Assembly (NCBI GenBank): GCA_963752505.1 | Contig: CAVVYM010000003.1 | Coordinates: 124,001 to 188,000 of the forward strand | Reading direction: 5' to 3' | Source: JACJWR01 sp963752505 | GTDB taxonomy: Bacteria > Actinomycetota > Actinomycetes > S36-B12 > UBA10799 | DNA length: 64,000 nucleotides | Part shown: positions 26,776 through 36,535 of the stretch, piece by piece | Position numbering within the stretch: the stretch's first letter is position 1 | Layout of the letters: every line of letters starts with the position of its first letter | Position numbers and translations under genes: made by a program | The notes under the pieces: model-generated | What the model was told of the DNA's origin: nothing | Databases searched by the model: none | What the model saw: only the letters and a program-made list of their open reading frames with translations

Positions 26776-27826
26776 CTACGGGTTGGGTCGAACGGAACCC
26801 AGCAAGGTGCCCAGTTGCCGCCCGGAGAGCCAGGCGGCCTCGATTCTGGGGCGGGGGTCGAACGCATCCGATGCGATGCCGAGCGTGCGCGTCGCATCGA
26901 CCAAACAGGAGTCGGTTGTCGACTGCCCAACGGCTCGGGCCAGGCGCCAGCGCTTGATCTCAACGTCGGACGGCGCCGGCAACGGCATGATGCGTCGCAG
27001 CGCCGCCGTCAACTCGGTTGCGGCGAGCCACGGCTCGGTGAGGAATCGCGCCGCGAAGGTCGGTGTGCTGTGGGCAACGAGGATCGCCGCACCGTCGGCT
27101 CGGCGACTGCCGTCGTCGGCAATGAACGAAAGGGTCGGGTCGCCGTTGACGAAACAGGCCGCGAACTCGTCCCACGATCGCCGCGGCCACTGGGCGACGA
27201 GCGTGAGGATCGGTTCGTAGACGTAGTCACCGGCGACGCGGGCGAGCGCGGCCACCTCGGGTTGTGGGTCCTGTCCGATGAGCCGCACGGCCTGTGGCGG
27301 CGGCACGCACAGCGCTGCGACTGCGGATTCACCTTCGCCGGTGTCGGCTGCCACGCGCCAGCGCCCCGCCTGCGACGCGACGCTGGAAACTTCCACCGGA
27401 TGCTCAATCACGACCGACTCGGGCAGATCGCGCGCGAGATCCTCAACCGAGACCGCGCAGACCCCCTGGGCCGGCCGTCCAGCGCAGTGGTCCCCGGGTG
27501 GTGCCGGTGATGCCGTCCGGTCCCGCAACCGCGAAGGTGTCCGTCCACGGCCGGGCGAGGCCGTTGCTATCCCAGTGGTTGACGACGCTGGCGAAGTCGG
27601 GGTCGTCAACCGTGAAGTACGCGGCTCCGACGTCGATCACGTGTCCGGCCCACGGGCCTGATCGGAGCGTGCGGGCGGCCATGCGCCCGCCAAGCCGCTG
27701 CCCACGATCCAGGATGCGCACCCGCTGCCGTCCATCGCGGGCGGCAAACGCCGCGGCGGCGGACATCCCGGAGATGCCGCCGCCGACGACGATTGCGTCC
27801 GCGGAAGTCGCCGCGGATCCCGTCAC
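26776..27826 (-). CDS. Renalase-like FAD-dependent oxidoreductase, frameshifted
   Basis: The GTG at 27826 overlaps the aldolase stop (GTGA). The N-terminal part has the FAD Rossmann motif VVGGGISGMSAAAAFAARDG and the renalase-type RGQRLGGRMAAR and GAAYFTVDDPDF. Near 27462-27475 one extra base in a G/C run shifts the frame; the following frame resumes with RPAQGVCAVSVEDLARDL and runs to a stop at 26776 with a typical FAD-family C-terminus. Correcting the base gives a protein of about 349 residues. The substrate is unknown; related enzymes oxidise amines or abnormal dihydronicotinamides. Confidence 0.78.
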
Positions 27827-28855
27827 GACATCGCGGTGCCCGCGCTGCGCAGGTCGGTGCAGGCTTCGACCACGCGGGCGGCCATGCCGTCCTCGGCTGC
27901 CCGCCCCCAGGCGCGGGGGTCGTACTTCTTCTTGTTGCCGACTTCGCCGTCGACCTTCAGCACGCCGTCGTAGTTGGTCAGCATCCAGCCGGCCACCGGG
28001 CGGGTGAAGGCGTACTGGGTGTCGGTGTCGACGTTCATCTTCACGACGCCGTAGTCGAGCGCCTCGCGAATCTCGCTCAGCAGCGATCCGGAGCCACCGT
28101 GGAACACCAGGTCGAAGGGCTTGCTCCTCGCCGTACTTCTCGCCCACCGCGTCCTGGATGTCCTTGAGGATGCTGGGGGTGCAGCTTGACGTTGCCGGGC
28201 TTGTAGACGCCGTGGACGTTGCCGAACGTGGCCGCCACCATGTAGCGACCGCGCTCGCCGAGGCCCAAGCTTCGCAGCCGTCGTCCAGGCCGTCCTCCGG
28301 CGTCGAGTAACAGCTTGGCGTCGTGCTTGGCTTCGATGCCGTCTTCTTCGCCGCCGACAACGCCGATCTCCAGCTCCATGATGATGTTGGCCTTGGCGGC
28401 ACTTCTCGAGCATTTCCTCGGCGATGTCGAGGTTCTCGTCGAGGGGGATGGCCGAGCCGTCCCACATGTGCGACTGGAACAGCGGCTGCTCTCCACGCGC
28501 AACCCGCTCGATGGAGAGGTCCACGAGCGGCCGCATGTAGCCGTCGAGTTTCTGCAGCGGGCAGTGGTCGGTGTGCAGCGCGATGTTGACCGAGTACTTC
28601 TCGGCAACCACGTGAGCGAATTCCGCCATGGCCACGGCGCCGGTCGACCATGTCCTTGAGCCGCTGGCCGGAGGCGAACTCGGCGCCACCCCAGGAGAAC
28701 TGGATGATGCCGTCACTCTCAGCGTCGGCGAAGCCCTGCAGCGCGGCGTTGAGCGAGTCTGAGGACGAGGTCACGTTGATCGCCGGGTAGGCGAAGCGGC
28801 CCGCCTTGGCCCGGTCAAGCATCTCGGCGTACACCTCGGGGGTTGCGATGGGCAT
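27823..28855 (-). pseudogene. fba: Class II fructose-bisphosphate aldolase with about six frameshifts
   Basis: The start MPIATPEVYAEMLDRAKAG, the zinc-binding ALHTDHCP, MVAATFGNVHGVYKPGNVK and FDLVFHGGSGS are all class II aldolase, but they lie in different frames. Following the homology needs frame changes near 28644, 28398, 28310, 28268, 28176 and 28122: five extra bases and one missing base. Net +4 explains the 1033-nt length, and correction gives 342 residues, the normal size. Conserved blocks are intact between indels, so sequence error is more likely than decay. The enzyme cleaves fructose 1,6-bisphosphate in glycolysis. Confidence 0.85.
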
Positions 28856-28966
28856 AGTTGACCTTTCGTGTCGGTTGCGTCGAAACGGATTGGCCTCAGT
28901 CTGGCAGGTTCATGCGCCGGTGGCACGCAGGCGAGAATTTTGCACCTGCCCGGCTGAGAGTTCGGT

Positions 28967-30322
28967 CTAGACCTTCGACAGCGCCGCCCGGGCGGCGACT
29001 TGCACCGGATCCCACACGGGCGATGAGGGCGGCGCGTAGGCAAGATCTGTGTTCGTCAGTTCCTCCGCCGTTTGGCCGGTCCAGATGGCCATGGCAAGGG
29101 TGTCGATTCGCTTGGCCGCTCCCACCTGGTTGCCCACGATCTGGCCGCCCAGCAGCCGGCCCGTGCCGGATTCGACGATGACCTTGGTGCGCATGGCACC
29201 TGCGTCGGGCATGTAGCCGGCGATGACGGACGTGCGAACAGTGACCGATGCAACGTCGAACCCGGCAGACGCGGCTTGCGCGGTGTTCAGCCCGGTGCGC
29301 GCGATGTGGATGGTGCCGACCTTGGTGATGGCGGTGCCGATGATGCCCGGGAAGGTCGCGTAGCCACCGCCGACGTTGAGGCCCACGATGCGGCCTTGCT
29401 TGTTCGCGTGCGTGCCCAGCGGCATGTGAACCGGACGTCGAAGGAGTCGGTGGTAGGTCTCCACGCAATCGCCGGCAGCCCAGATATTCGGTTGATCCAG
29501 CACTCGCTGGCTGCGGTCGGTCAGCAGCCCCTTGGAATCGCCCACCGCGAGGCCGGCGTCGACCGCGAAACCGGTGTTGGGTCGTACCCCGAGCGCCAGC
29601 ACCACGAGGTCGGCGGGGAACGTTTCAGTGTCCGTCCGCACCGCCGTCGCTGCTCCCGACGCATCGGTCTCGATGAGCTCGACGCGCTGACCGAATGCCG
29701 ATCGGATGCCCTCCGCGGCCATGCGCTCGGCAATGACCGCACCGAGATCGGGATCCAGGGATGCCATCGGGTAGGGAGCCTGTTCGACGATCGTCACGGC
29801 GATGTCGTGGTCGCCGACGGCCTCCGCCATCTCAATGCCGATGAAGCCCGCTCCGACGATCACCACGTTCTGGGGTGGTTGATCGAGGTCGGCGAGGCGA
29901 TCGACGAGCGCCCGGGTGCCGGGAATGGTGTGGACGTGGTGGACGTTGCGGGCGTCCGCGCCGGGTATCGGCGGAGTTACGGGCACAGCACCGGTGGCAA
30001 TCACCAACTGGTCGTACGTCAGGGTGGACTCCGCGCCGTCGTGGCGCACCGTCACCGCAGTCGCCGCGGGATCCAGCGCGACCACCTCGTGATCCAATCG
30101 GACGTCGATACCGTTCGCGCGGTGCTCGTCAGGGCTCCGTGCGATGAGCATCTGCTCCTCTGGAATCTGACCCGCGGCCCAGTACGGCAAACCACAGGCG
30201 GAGTAAGAGGTGTAATCGCCGCGCTCAAGCATCATTACTTCCCAGTCCGGTTGCCGACGTTTGATGCCGGACGCGGCAGAGGCACCGGCGGCATCGCCGC
30301 CGATCACTACGATTCGAGTCAT
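28967..30322 (-). CDS. CoA-disulfide reductase / NADH oxidase family flavoprotein
   Basis: A 451-residue FAD/NAD(P)H enzyme beginning MTRIVVIGGDAAGASAASG. The single redox cysteine lies in YTSYSACGLPYW, the position used by CoA-disulfide reductases and NADH oxidases. The second Rossmann motif is VVIVGAGFIGIEMAE and the FAD-binding end is NIWAAGDCVETYH. The C-terminal dimerisation domain is standard and no rhodanese domain follows. In a mycothiol producer a role in thiol or polysulfide reduction is possible, but the disulfide substrate cannot be read from sequence. It diverges from dedA. Confidence 0.85.
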   Translation of the reverse strand: MTRIVVIGGDAAGASAASGIKRRQPDWEVMMLERGDYTSYSACGLPYWAAGQIPEEQMLIARSPDEHRANGIDVRLDHEVVALDPAATAVTVRHDGAESTLTYDQLVIATGAVPVTPPIPGADARNVHHVHTIPGTRALVDRLADLDQPPQNVVIVGAGFIGIEMAEAVGDHDIAVTIVEQAPYPMASLDPDLGAVIAERMAAEGIRSAFGQRVELIETDASGAATAVRTDTETFPADLVVLALGVRPNTGFAVDAGLAVGDSKGLLTDRSQRVLDQPNIWAAGDCVETYHRLLRRPVHMPLGTHANKQGRIVGLNVGGGYATFPGIIGTAITKVGTIHIARTGLNTAQAASAGFDVASVTVRTSVIAGYMPDAGAMRTKVIVESGTGRLLGGQIVGNQVGAAKRIDTLAMAIWTGQTAEELTNTDLAYAPPSSPVWDPVQVAARAALSKV

Positions 30323-30381
30323 GGGAACATCCTGGCCCCTCGGTGGTGGTGGTCGCTCGTGCAAGCCGTGATGGGTGCCTA

Positions 30382-30984
30382 ATGGAGGATTGGCTGCCGC
30401 AACTCTCCGCGGTTGCCCTGTACCTCGTGGTCTGGGCGGTGGTCTACGCCGAAACCGGACTGCTGGTCGGGTTCCTGCTGCCGGGGGATTCACTGCTCTT
30501 CGCGGTGGGGCTGCTGTGCGCGCGACCCGGCGGCGCCGACGTCGTCGTGATGGCCGCCGGTGTATTCGTGGCCGCAGTGGCGGGGGACCAAACCGGATAC
30601 ACGCTCGGTGCCCGCTTTGGTCGCCCCTACACGGATCGCCGTGGGCCCCGGGTGCGTGAGGGTGTGGCCAAAGCGGAGCAGTTCTATGAGCGGTTTGGCG
30701 CAGTGTCGGTGGTGGCTGCCCGCTTCATCCCGTGGGTGCGCACGTTCACCCCATTCGCGGCGGGTGTGGCAGCCATGCCAAGGGGGCGATTCCTGGCGGC
30801 TAACGTGGTCGGTGCCGTCGTGTGGGGCGTGGGACTCGTCGCGCTGGGATATTTCGCCTACCAGGTGCCGTGGCTACGTGATGCGGCGCTGATCGTCGCC
30901 CTCGGATTCGTGGTGGGCAGTTTCGTCGTGGGCCTTGTCGCCGCGCTGGTCCAGCGTCGTCGTCGACGCGTGCACCGCCCCTGA
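30382..30984 (+). CDS. DedA family membrane protein
   Basis: A 200-residue integral membrane protein of the DedA/SNARE-associated family, which includes undecaprenyl-phosphate and phospholipid flippases. Typical motifs are VYAETGLLVGFLLPGDSLLF, the basic loop of GYTLGARFGRP, and FYERFGAVSVVAARFIPWVRTFTPFAAG with the conserved Arg and Pro. The ATG at 30382 was chosen over an upstream GTG because the DedA family begins shortly before the first membrane segment. Its last 111 bp overlap the convergent mrpG. Confidence 0.88.
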   Translation: MEDWLPQLSAVALYLVVWAVVYAETGLLVGFLLPGDSLLFAVGLLCARPGGADVVVMAAGVFVAAVAGDQTGYTLGARFGRPYTDRRGPRVREGVAKAEQFYERFGAVSVVAARFIPWVRTFTPFAAGVAAMPRGRFLAANVVGAVVWGVGLVALGYFAYQVPWLRDAALIVALGFVVGSFVVGLVAALVQRRRRRVHRP

Positions 30985-31257
30985 ACGGTAGGCGGCACGG
31001 CCGATCGCCAACCCGCTGAGCGGCACCGTGACCACGTGGGCGAGGGTGATCAGCGCGAGCACCACGAGCACCATCGGTGACGGATCGTGGACTGCGACCG
31101 CGACGATGAGCAGGACCACACCCAACGCGGCGGCTTTGGCAACCGCGCTGGCCCTGGTCAACGCGTCGGGCAGGCGCAGTAGACCGAGCCCGGCCAGGGT
31201 GACCAGACTGGCACCGGTCAGCGCCAGAACCCCGGTGATCAACTCCGCCGCGCTCAT
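30874..31257 (-). CDS. mrpG: Na+/H+ antiporter subunit G
   Basis: A 127-residue subunit with three hydrophobic helices; the family core LGLLRLPDALTRASAVAKAAALGVVLL is clear. The start overlaps the mrpF stop by 4 bp. The last ~37 residues are hydrophilic, unlike family members, and are encoded antisense to the final membrane helix of dedA, so this tail is probably under little constraint. It is the last gene of the mrp operon. Confidence 0.88.
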   Translation of the reverse strand: MSAAELITGVLALTGASLVTLAGLGLLRLPDALTRASAVAKAAALGVVLLIVAVAVHDPSPMVLVVLALITLAHVVTVPLSGLAIGRAAYRSGAVHASTTTLDQRGDKAHDETAHHESEGDDQRRIT

Positions 31258-31565
31258 GACGCCACCTCGGTGGAACCGTCCTGCGAAGCGGCGTTGCCGT
31301 CCTCGGCGTGCTGCCGGGAGGGCTTCACCAGAGAGGCGAGTCCCAGGGTTCCCAGGAAACCGATCAGGACGGCGACGAGAGCGATGTCCAAGACGGCCAC
31401 GAAGTCCAGCCGGACGCTGAGGAGAAGCAGGGCGCACACCATCGCGATGAAGCCGAGTTCGGCGGCGACAACGCGATCGGCCGACGTGGGGCCACGTGCC
31501 GCTCGGTAGATGGCAGCCAAAACGCCGGGCACCATAACGACGAGGGCGAGATCGATAAGGGTCAT
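31254..31565 (-). CDS. mrpF: Na+/H+ antiporter subunit F
   Basis: A 103-residue protein with three membrane helices. The conserved RAARGPTSADRVVAAEL motif between helices 1 and 2 identifies MrpF/MnhF. The ATG at 31565 overlaps the mrpE stop by 4 bp and lies right at the start of the family homology. It is part of the hetero-oligomeric Mrp complex in the cytoplasmic membrane. Confidence 0.92.
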   Translation of the reverse strand: MTLIDLALVVMVPGVLAAIYRAARGPTSADRVVAAELGFIAMVCALLLLSVRLDFVAVLDIALVAVLIGFLGTLGLASLVKPSRQHAEDGNAASQDGSTEVAS

Positions 31566-31936
31566 CCGGACCTCCCGCGCGCGTCGGTATTCGGCCGCAG
31601 GGCTCCGATGACGCGATCTTGCACATCCTCGATGCTGGACCGGAAAGCAACGGGATCCGACCCGTACATACCGTGCACCCACATCCTGGAATGATCAGCC
31701 TCGATGCCGACCACGAGGGTCCCCGGGGTGATGGTGATGACGCCGGTGAGGGCGGCGATCTCCCAGCGGTTCTGGCATCGCAGTCGCACCGCGACGACCG
31801 CCGGGGCGAGTCTGCTTGAGGGGGCGATGATGTCGCGGGCGACCAACGCCGACGAATGGATCACGGCCCACGCCGTCCATGCCAGCAGGCCGAGCATCGA
31901 CGGCACCTGGACCACGACGCGCCAGAACTTCCTCAA
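31562..31936 (-). CDS. mrpE: Na+/H+ antiporter subunit E
   Basis: A 124-residue subunit with two N-terminal hydrophobic helices and a soluble C-terminal domain. The family stretch ITITPGTLVVGIEADHSRMWVHGM is present. It overlaps mrpD upstream and mrpF downstream by 4 bp each, so synthesis of the subunits is coupled. Confidence 0.92.
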   Translation of the reverse strand: MRKFWRVVVQVPSMLGLLAWTAWAVIHSSALVARDIIAPSSRLAPAVVAVRLRCQNRWEIAALTGVITITPGTLVVGIEADHSRMWVHGMYGSDPVAFRSSIEDVQDRVIGALRPNTDARGRSG

Positions 31937-33402
31937 CGTGCAAGCACCCCCTCGATGTAGGCGGTGGGATCCGAAAGGCTGTTGCCCGCGCTGGTGGCAA
32001 GGTCGAGCAACGGTTCGGGGTAGAGCCCGATGCCCAGACTCACCAACGCCAGGGCGAAGCCGGGAAGGACGATCGAGGCTCGCCAGGGCTTGTCTGATTG
32101 GGCGGGCGATGGACCTTCAGGACGCTTGCCCCAGAAGACTCCCGTGCCCAGCTTCAGCATCGACATGAGGGTGCCGACGCTTACTACCAGGGCCACGGCG
32201 AAGACCACATAGTTTCCAGACCCGACCGCGGCCTGCAGGACGCCCAGTTTCGCCCAGAACCCGGAGAAGGGTGGCAGCCCTGTGAGTGAAATCGCCCCGA
32301 GGAAGAACGCCAACGTCACCCAGCGATGCTCGTTGGCGACGCCCCCCAAACGGTTGATGGTGCCGGTACCGCGCTGATGCTCGACTGCCCCGCCGGTGAG
32401 GAAGAGGGAGGTCTTCACGACAGTGTGATGGACGAGGTAGAACACGACCGCGGCAACGCCGATCGCCCCAGCGAGCACCAGCCCCACCAGGATGTAGCCG
32501 ACTTGGCTGACCATGTGAAACGACAGGACTCCTCGCACGGTGGCTTCGCCGAGGGCGCCGAGTACTCCGATGACCATGCTGGCCGAGGTGACGACGACCA
32601 CCACCAAGGTGACGGTGGCACCCGGCTCGTAGACCAGCGTGATCGAGCGGATCAGTGCGTAGACGCCGATCTTGGTGAGCAGTCCGGAGAACAGCGCGGT
32701 CACCGCCGGCGAGGCGTAGGGATACGTGGCAGGTAGCCAGGTGTGGGCGGGGACGAGCGCTGCCTTGACCGCCAGGGCGACGAGGATCACGGCCATGGCG
32801 AAGGCCACCACAGGCACGGCACCTGCGCCCGCGAGTTGGGCCAGGTTCACCGTGCCCGCGCTGCCGTAGATGGCGCCGAGGCCGGCCAGGAACACGGTCG
32901 AGGCCGTGAGATTGACGATGAGGTAGAGCCGTGCGGACCGCAGCGATGGCCGCGTATCCCGAAGCGTGAACAAGACGTAGGAGGGCAGCAGCGCCACCTC
33001 AACCATCACGAACAGGTTGAAGAGATCCGCGGTCAGGTAGGCGCCGTAGACCCCGGCCGTCATGACCAAGGTCATCGGCACGAACCAGCGCGAGGAGTCC
33101 TGCCCGGTGGCGAAGGCAAAAACCATGGACGCGAACACCAGCAGTCCGGAAACCAGCAACATGAGTGCGCTGAAAACGTCGGCCACGAAAGCGATCGCGA
33201 AGCCGCCGGGCCAGCCCGCCACCTGCGCCACCAGCACGGAGCCGTCGGCAGTCTCGGCGATGGCGGCTACCGCGGCAACTACCACTGCGGCTGGGACGAT
33301 CAGCGCGATCGCCCGTGAGACCTGCTGTCGGTTGACCATGATCGCAATGACCGCGGCAATCAGGGGTACGGCGAAGAACAGCGGTAGGAGGGCTCCCGTC
33401 AT
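31933..33402 (-). CDS. mrpD: Na+/H+ antiporter subunit D
   Basis: A 489-residue proton-translocating subunit homologous to NuoM/NuoN of complex I, with about 14 membrane helices. The conserved charged residues appear in the MVEVALLPSYVLF region (Glu in helix 5) and in LAVKAALVPAHTWLP (Lys in helix 7). HTVVKTSLFLTGGAVEH is the family motif later in the protein. Overlaps of 4 bp with mrpC and mrpE place it centrally in the operon. Confidence 0.95.
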   Translation of the reverse strand: MTGALLPLFFAVPLIAAVIAIMVNRQQVSRAIALIVPAAVVVAAVAAIAETADGSVLVAQVAGWPGGFAIAFVADVFSALMLLVSGLLVFASMVFAFATGQDSSRWFVPMTLVMTAGVYGAYLTADLFNLFVMVEVALLPSYVLFTLRDTRPSLRSARLYLIVNLTASTVFLAGLGAIYGSAGTVNLAQLAGAGAVPVVAFAMAVILVALAVKAALVPAHTWLPATYPYASPAVTALFSGLLTKIGVYALIRSITLVYEPGATVTLVVVVVTSASMVIGVLGALGEATVRGVLSFHMVSQVGYILVGLVLAGAIGVAAVVFYLVHHTVVKTSLFLTGGAVEHQRGTGTINRLGGVANEHRWVTLAFFLGAISLTGLPPFSGFWAKLGVLQAAVGSGNYVVFAVALVVSVGTLMSMLKLGTGVFWGKRPEGPSPAQSDKPWRASIVLPGFALALVSLGIGLYPEPLLDLATSAGNSLSDPTAYIEGVLAR

Positions 33403-33749
33403 GCGTCACCACCCGGCCGCGCTGCGTCGTCCGCATCGTCACCCAACTGCGTTGCCGGGTCGGCCTCGGTACGTGCGACGAGCGACAGCAGGTAGACGGT
33501 CACGCCGAACGTGATGACTATGGCGGTCAGCACGAATGCCTGTGGCAGTGGGTCGGCGGCTGCGGCCAGTTCAAGCCCGTCGCCGGTAATGGGAGGCTGC
33601 CGACGGAAGGTCCCGCCCGCGGCGATGATGATCAAGTTGACCGCGTGGGCGAGCAAGATGAAACCCACGATGAGCCGGACACCGCCGCCGCGCACGATCA
33701 ACCAGGTGCCGACACCTCCGAGCAGCGCGACAGCCACAGCAATGGTCAC
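33399..33749 (-). CDS. mrpC: Na+/H+ antiporter subunit C
   Basis: A 116-residue homolog of NuoK with three membrane helices: VTIAVAVALLGGVGTWLI, the VGFILLAHAVNLIII helix, and DPLPQAFVLTAIVITFGVTVYLL. The GTG at 33749 overlaps the mrpA/B stop as GTGA. Because of an indel in mrpA the same frame is open far upstream, but that read-through is an artefact. Confidence 0.93.
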   Translation of the reverse strand: MTIAVAVALLGGVGTWLIVRGGGVRLIVGFILLAHAVNLIIIAAGGTFRRQPPITGDGLELAAAADPLPQAFVLTAIVITFGVTVYLLSLVARTEADPATQLGDDADDAARPGGDA

Positions 33750-36527
33750 GGGCTGCTCACCTCCTCCGGCTTCGGAGCTTCCGGCGTATCCGGATCCAGC
33801 GGAGGTTCGGTTGCGGTGGTGGTCAGTTTCGATTCTGCTGAGCGCACGAGGCCGATCACGACGAGGAAGACACCTAGATCGAAGATCAACGAGGTGGTCA
33901 GGTAGCCCCCCGTGGGCAGCGGGATCTTGATCGGTTCGAGGAAGGAACCCGCGAAGGCGAGTCCAGCCAGGCCAACAGCTACCGCGATGAAGACCCCCGC
34001 GGTGATGAGAGTGGTGACCCCGGGCAGTCGAGGCTGCAGGCCGGCCCGACGGGCCACCACGAGTGCGGCGCCGGCCACCAAACCGGCGATGAAACCACCA
34101 CCGGGTTCGTCGTGCCCGCGCCAGAAGAGCACCAGCGCGGTGGCCAGCAGCAGCGGTATGACCACCACGCTGCCGGTGCGCAGGACCTCCTGCTCGGCTG
34201 AAACCGATCGTCGCGCGACCGCCGCTGCCTGGGCGCGATGCTGCCAGCAGCCCGAGGGCCGCAGCGGCAAGCACGACCACCTCGCCCAAGGTGTCCAGGC
34301 CGCGGAAGTCCACCAGGATCGTATTCACCACGTTGCTGCCACCGGTGGCCGCTTCGGCTTCGGTCAGGTAGTAGGTGGCCGCGTCTGATGCCCCGCGGCG
34401 ACCAGTGAACGCCCACACTGCGGCGCCGGCCGCGAGCCCGACGACGATCGCGGCCGCGGCGGCGATGCCCCTCGATCCGCGTCTGCCGCCAGCGGGCCGC
34501 CTGGTCGCTCTTCGGTGCGGTAGTGACGCCAATACCGGCGCCGCGATGACGACCGTGAGGATCTCCACCAGCAGCAGCGTGAGGGCGACGTCGGGGGCGC
34601 CCAGCAGGAGCAGCCACACGGAGATCACCAGGCCCACGAAACCGGCGGCAACCAGCGCCGCCAGGGCCGACCGGGCCACTGCCACAGCTGCCACCGCAGG
34701 CAAAAGGATCACCAGTATGACCAGGTCGGTCACGGATTCGGTGCCCGGTCGGATCGGTGGCAGTCCGCCCACGCCGTAGAAGGCCCCGACGAGCAGCGCC
34801 AGAATGAGCAGGGCGACGCCGGCGAGCTGGACGCCTGCGGAATTGATGTGGGCGGGTCTGCCGGTCCAGGCGCCGAATCGAATCGTCTCGTTCCAGCACC
34901 AGTCGAACACCCTCGGCGCGATGGGTTGGGGTGGTTCATCGCCGAATACTCGAGTAAGGCGAGGTCGGTTGAGGTGGATCACCAGACCCAGGGAAATGGC
35001 GGTGATGGACAAGAACAGAGCGGCGGAGAAGCCGTGCCATAGCGCGAGATCATCGGCAGTGGGGGTGAAGCCGGTGTCAGCCACCGTGCGGTTGACGATG
35101 CCGTTGAGCAACCACGGGGCGATGCCGAGCACTAGCCCGAGCACAGCGGGCACTGCGGCCGGGGCGAGGAAACTCCAACGAGGCTCGTATAGGCCCTTCT
35201 GCCGCAGCGGGCCAGTGAAAGCGCCGCTGATGATCCGGGCGCTGTAGGCGAAGGTCAAAGCAGCGCCGAACACTGCCACCGCGGCGGCGGCGTAGCCAAG
35301 TGATGGCTGATCCGGCGTCCAATTCGCCTCGGATGTGCCGAGGAAGGCGTAGAAAGCCTCCTCCTTGGCCACGAAGCCGACCAGAGGTGGCAAGCCGGCC
35401 ATCGACATCGCAGCCAGCCCGGTGAGCACCGCCGTGATCGGCATCACCCGGCGCAATCCGGAGAGTTCGCGGATGTCGCGGCTGCCGGCCTCCCGGTCGA
35501 TGATTCCCACCAGCATGAACAGGGTCGCCTTGAACAGGGCGTGGGCGGCCACCAGCAGGGCCGCAGCGGCCAGAGCGGCCGACGTGCCGACGCCGACCAG
35601 GGCCACCATGAGACCCAGTTGGCTGACGGTCGAGTAGGCCAGCAGCGCCTTCAAATCGTTCTGGCGTAGCGCCTCCCAGGCGCCGAATACCGCCGTGGCG
35701 AGGCCGACTGCCATGAGCGTGACGTGCCAACCGGCGACGTCGGTGAATAGGGGAGAGAAGAGGAGGAGTAGGTAGATACCGGCCTTCACGAGCGTGGCGG
35801 CGTGGAGGTAGGCGCTGACTGGGGTGATAGCGACCATCGCGTCGGGCAACCAGAAGTGGAACGGAAGCTGGGCGGACTTGGTGAAGGCCGCAATCACGAT
35901 GAGGGGCCCGATCACGGCGATGTCGCCCGCACTGAGCACGGTCGGTGCCACGCGCAGGATCTCGGACAGGTCGGAGGTGCCGGTGCGGGCGATCAGCAGG
36001 ATCATCGCCGCCAGCAGGGCCAGCCCGCCGGTCGCGGTCACGAACAGCGCGCGGGTGGCTGGTCGTGAACCTTGCAGCCCGCGGCCACCGATCAGCAGGA
36101 AGCTGGAGAGCGTGGTGAGCTCCCAGAACACCAGCAGCAGGATGACGTTGTTGGCGAGCACCAGTCCGAGCATGGCCGCGGCGAACAGCGTCAGGATTCC
36201 GAACAGGCGGGCGTGGCCGTAGTGCTCGTCCAGGTACTGCGGGGCGTAACTGAGCACCAGCGCCCCCACCCCGAGCACTAAGGTGGCGAAGAGCAGGGCC
36301 AGCCCGTTCAGTCGCAGCGAGAACTCGACCCCCAGGGTCGGAACCCACCGCCAGGTCTGAACCACCGTCTCGCCTGACCAGACAGCAGGGATCGCGCGGG
36401 CCAACAGCGCGAAAGCAGCCACGAAGACGACTGCGAGGAAATATCCCGTGCGACGTCCGAGTTTCGGCGCTACGAACGGAACAGCAGCGGCCGCCGCCAC
36501 GAGGAGGACCAGGGGGGCGATCAGCAT
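33746..36527 (-). CDS. mrpA: Na+/H+ antiporter subunit A fused to subunit B, frameshifted
   Basis: The N-terminal ~760 codons encode MrpA, a NuoL-like subunit with many membrane helices, including the LLVFWELTTLSSFLLIG motif and the proton-channel segment FTKSAQLPFHFWLPDAM. Near 34231-34250 one extra base must be removed; the next frame gives the MrpB domain (QEVLRTGSVVVIPLLLATAL, WRGHDEPGGGFIAGLVAGAA) and ends at 33746. The corrected product has 926 residues. No separate mrpB exists, so this is an A-B fusion, a form reported in other actinobacteria. The complex exports Na+ in exchange for protons. It starts 8 nt after pyrE. Confidence 0.88.
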
Positions 36528-36535
36528 AGGGTCGG

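Noticed and set aside
23441..27220. Very long open frames antisense to the class III aminotransferase (497 codons) and to purA (742 codons)
   Set aside because: Frames opposite GC-rich genes stay open by codon bias; their translations have no domain features and lie opposite well-recognised genes.
33399..36527. Apparent single 1042-codon MrpA-MrpC fusion protein
   Set aside because: The MrpB domain lies in another frame between the two parts, and mrpC has its own GTG overlapping the mrpB stop; the fusion results from an indel.
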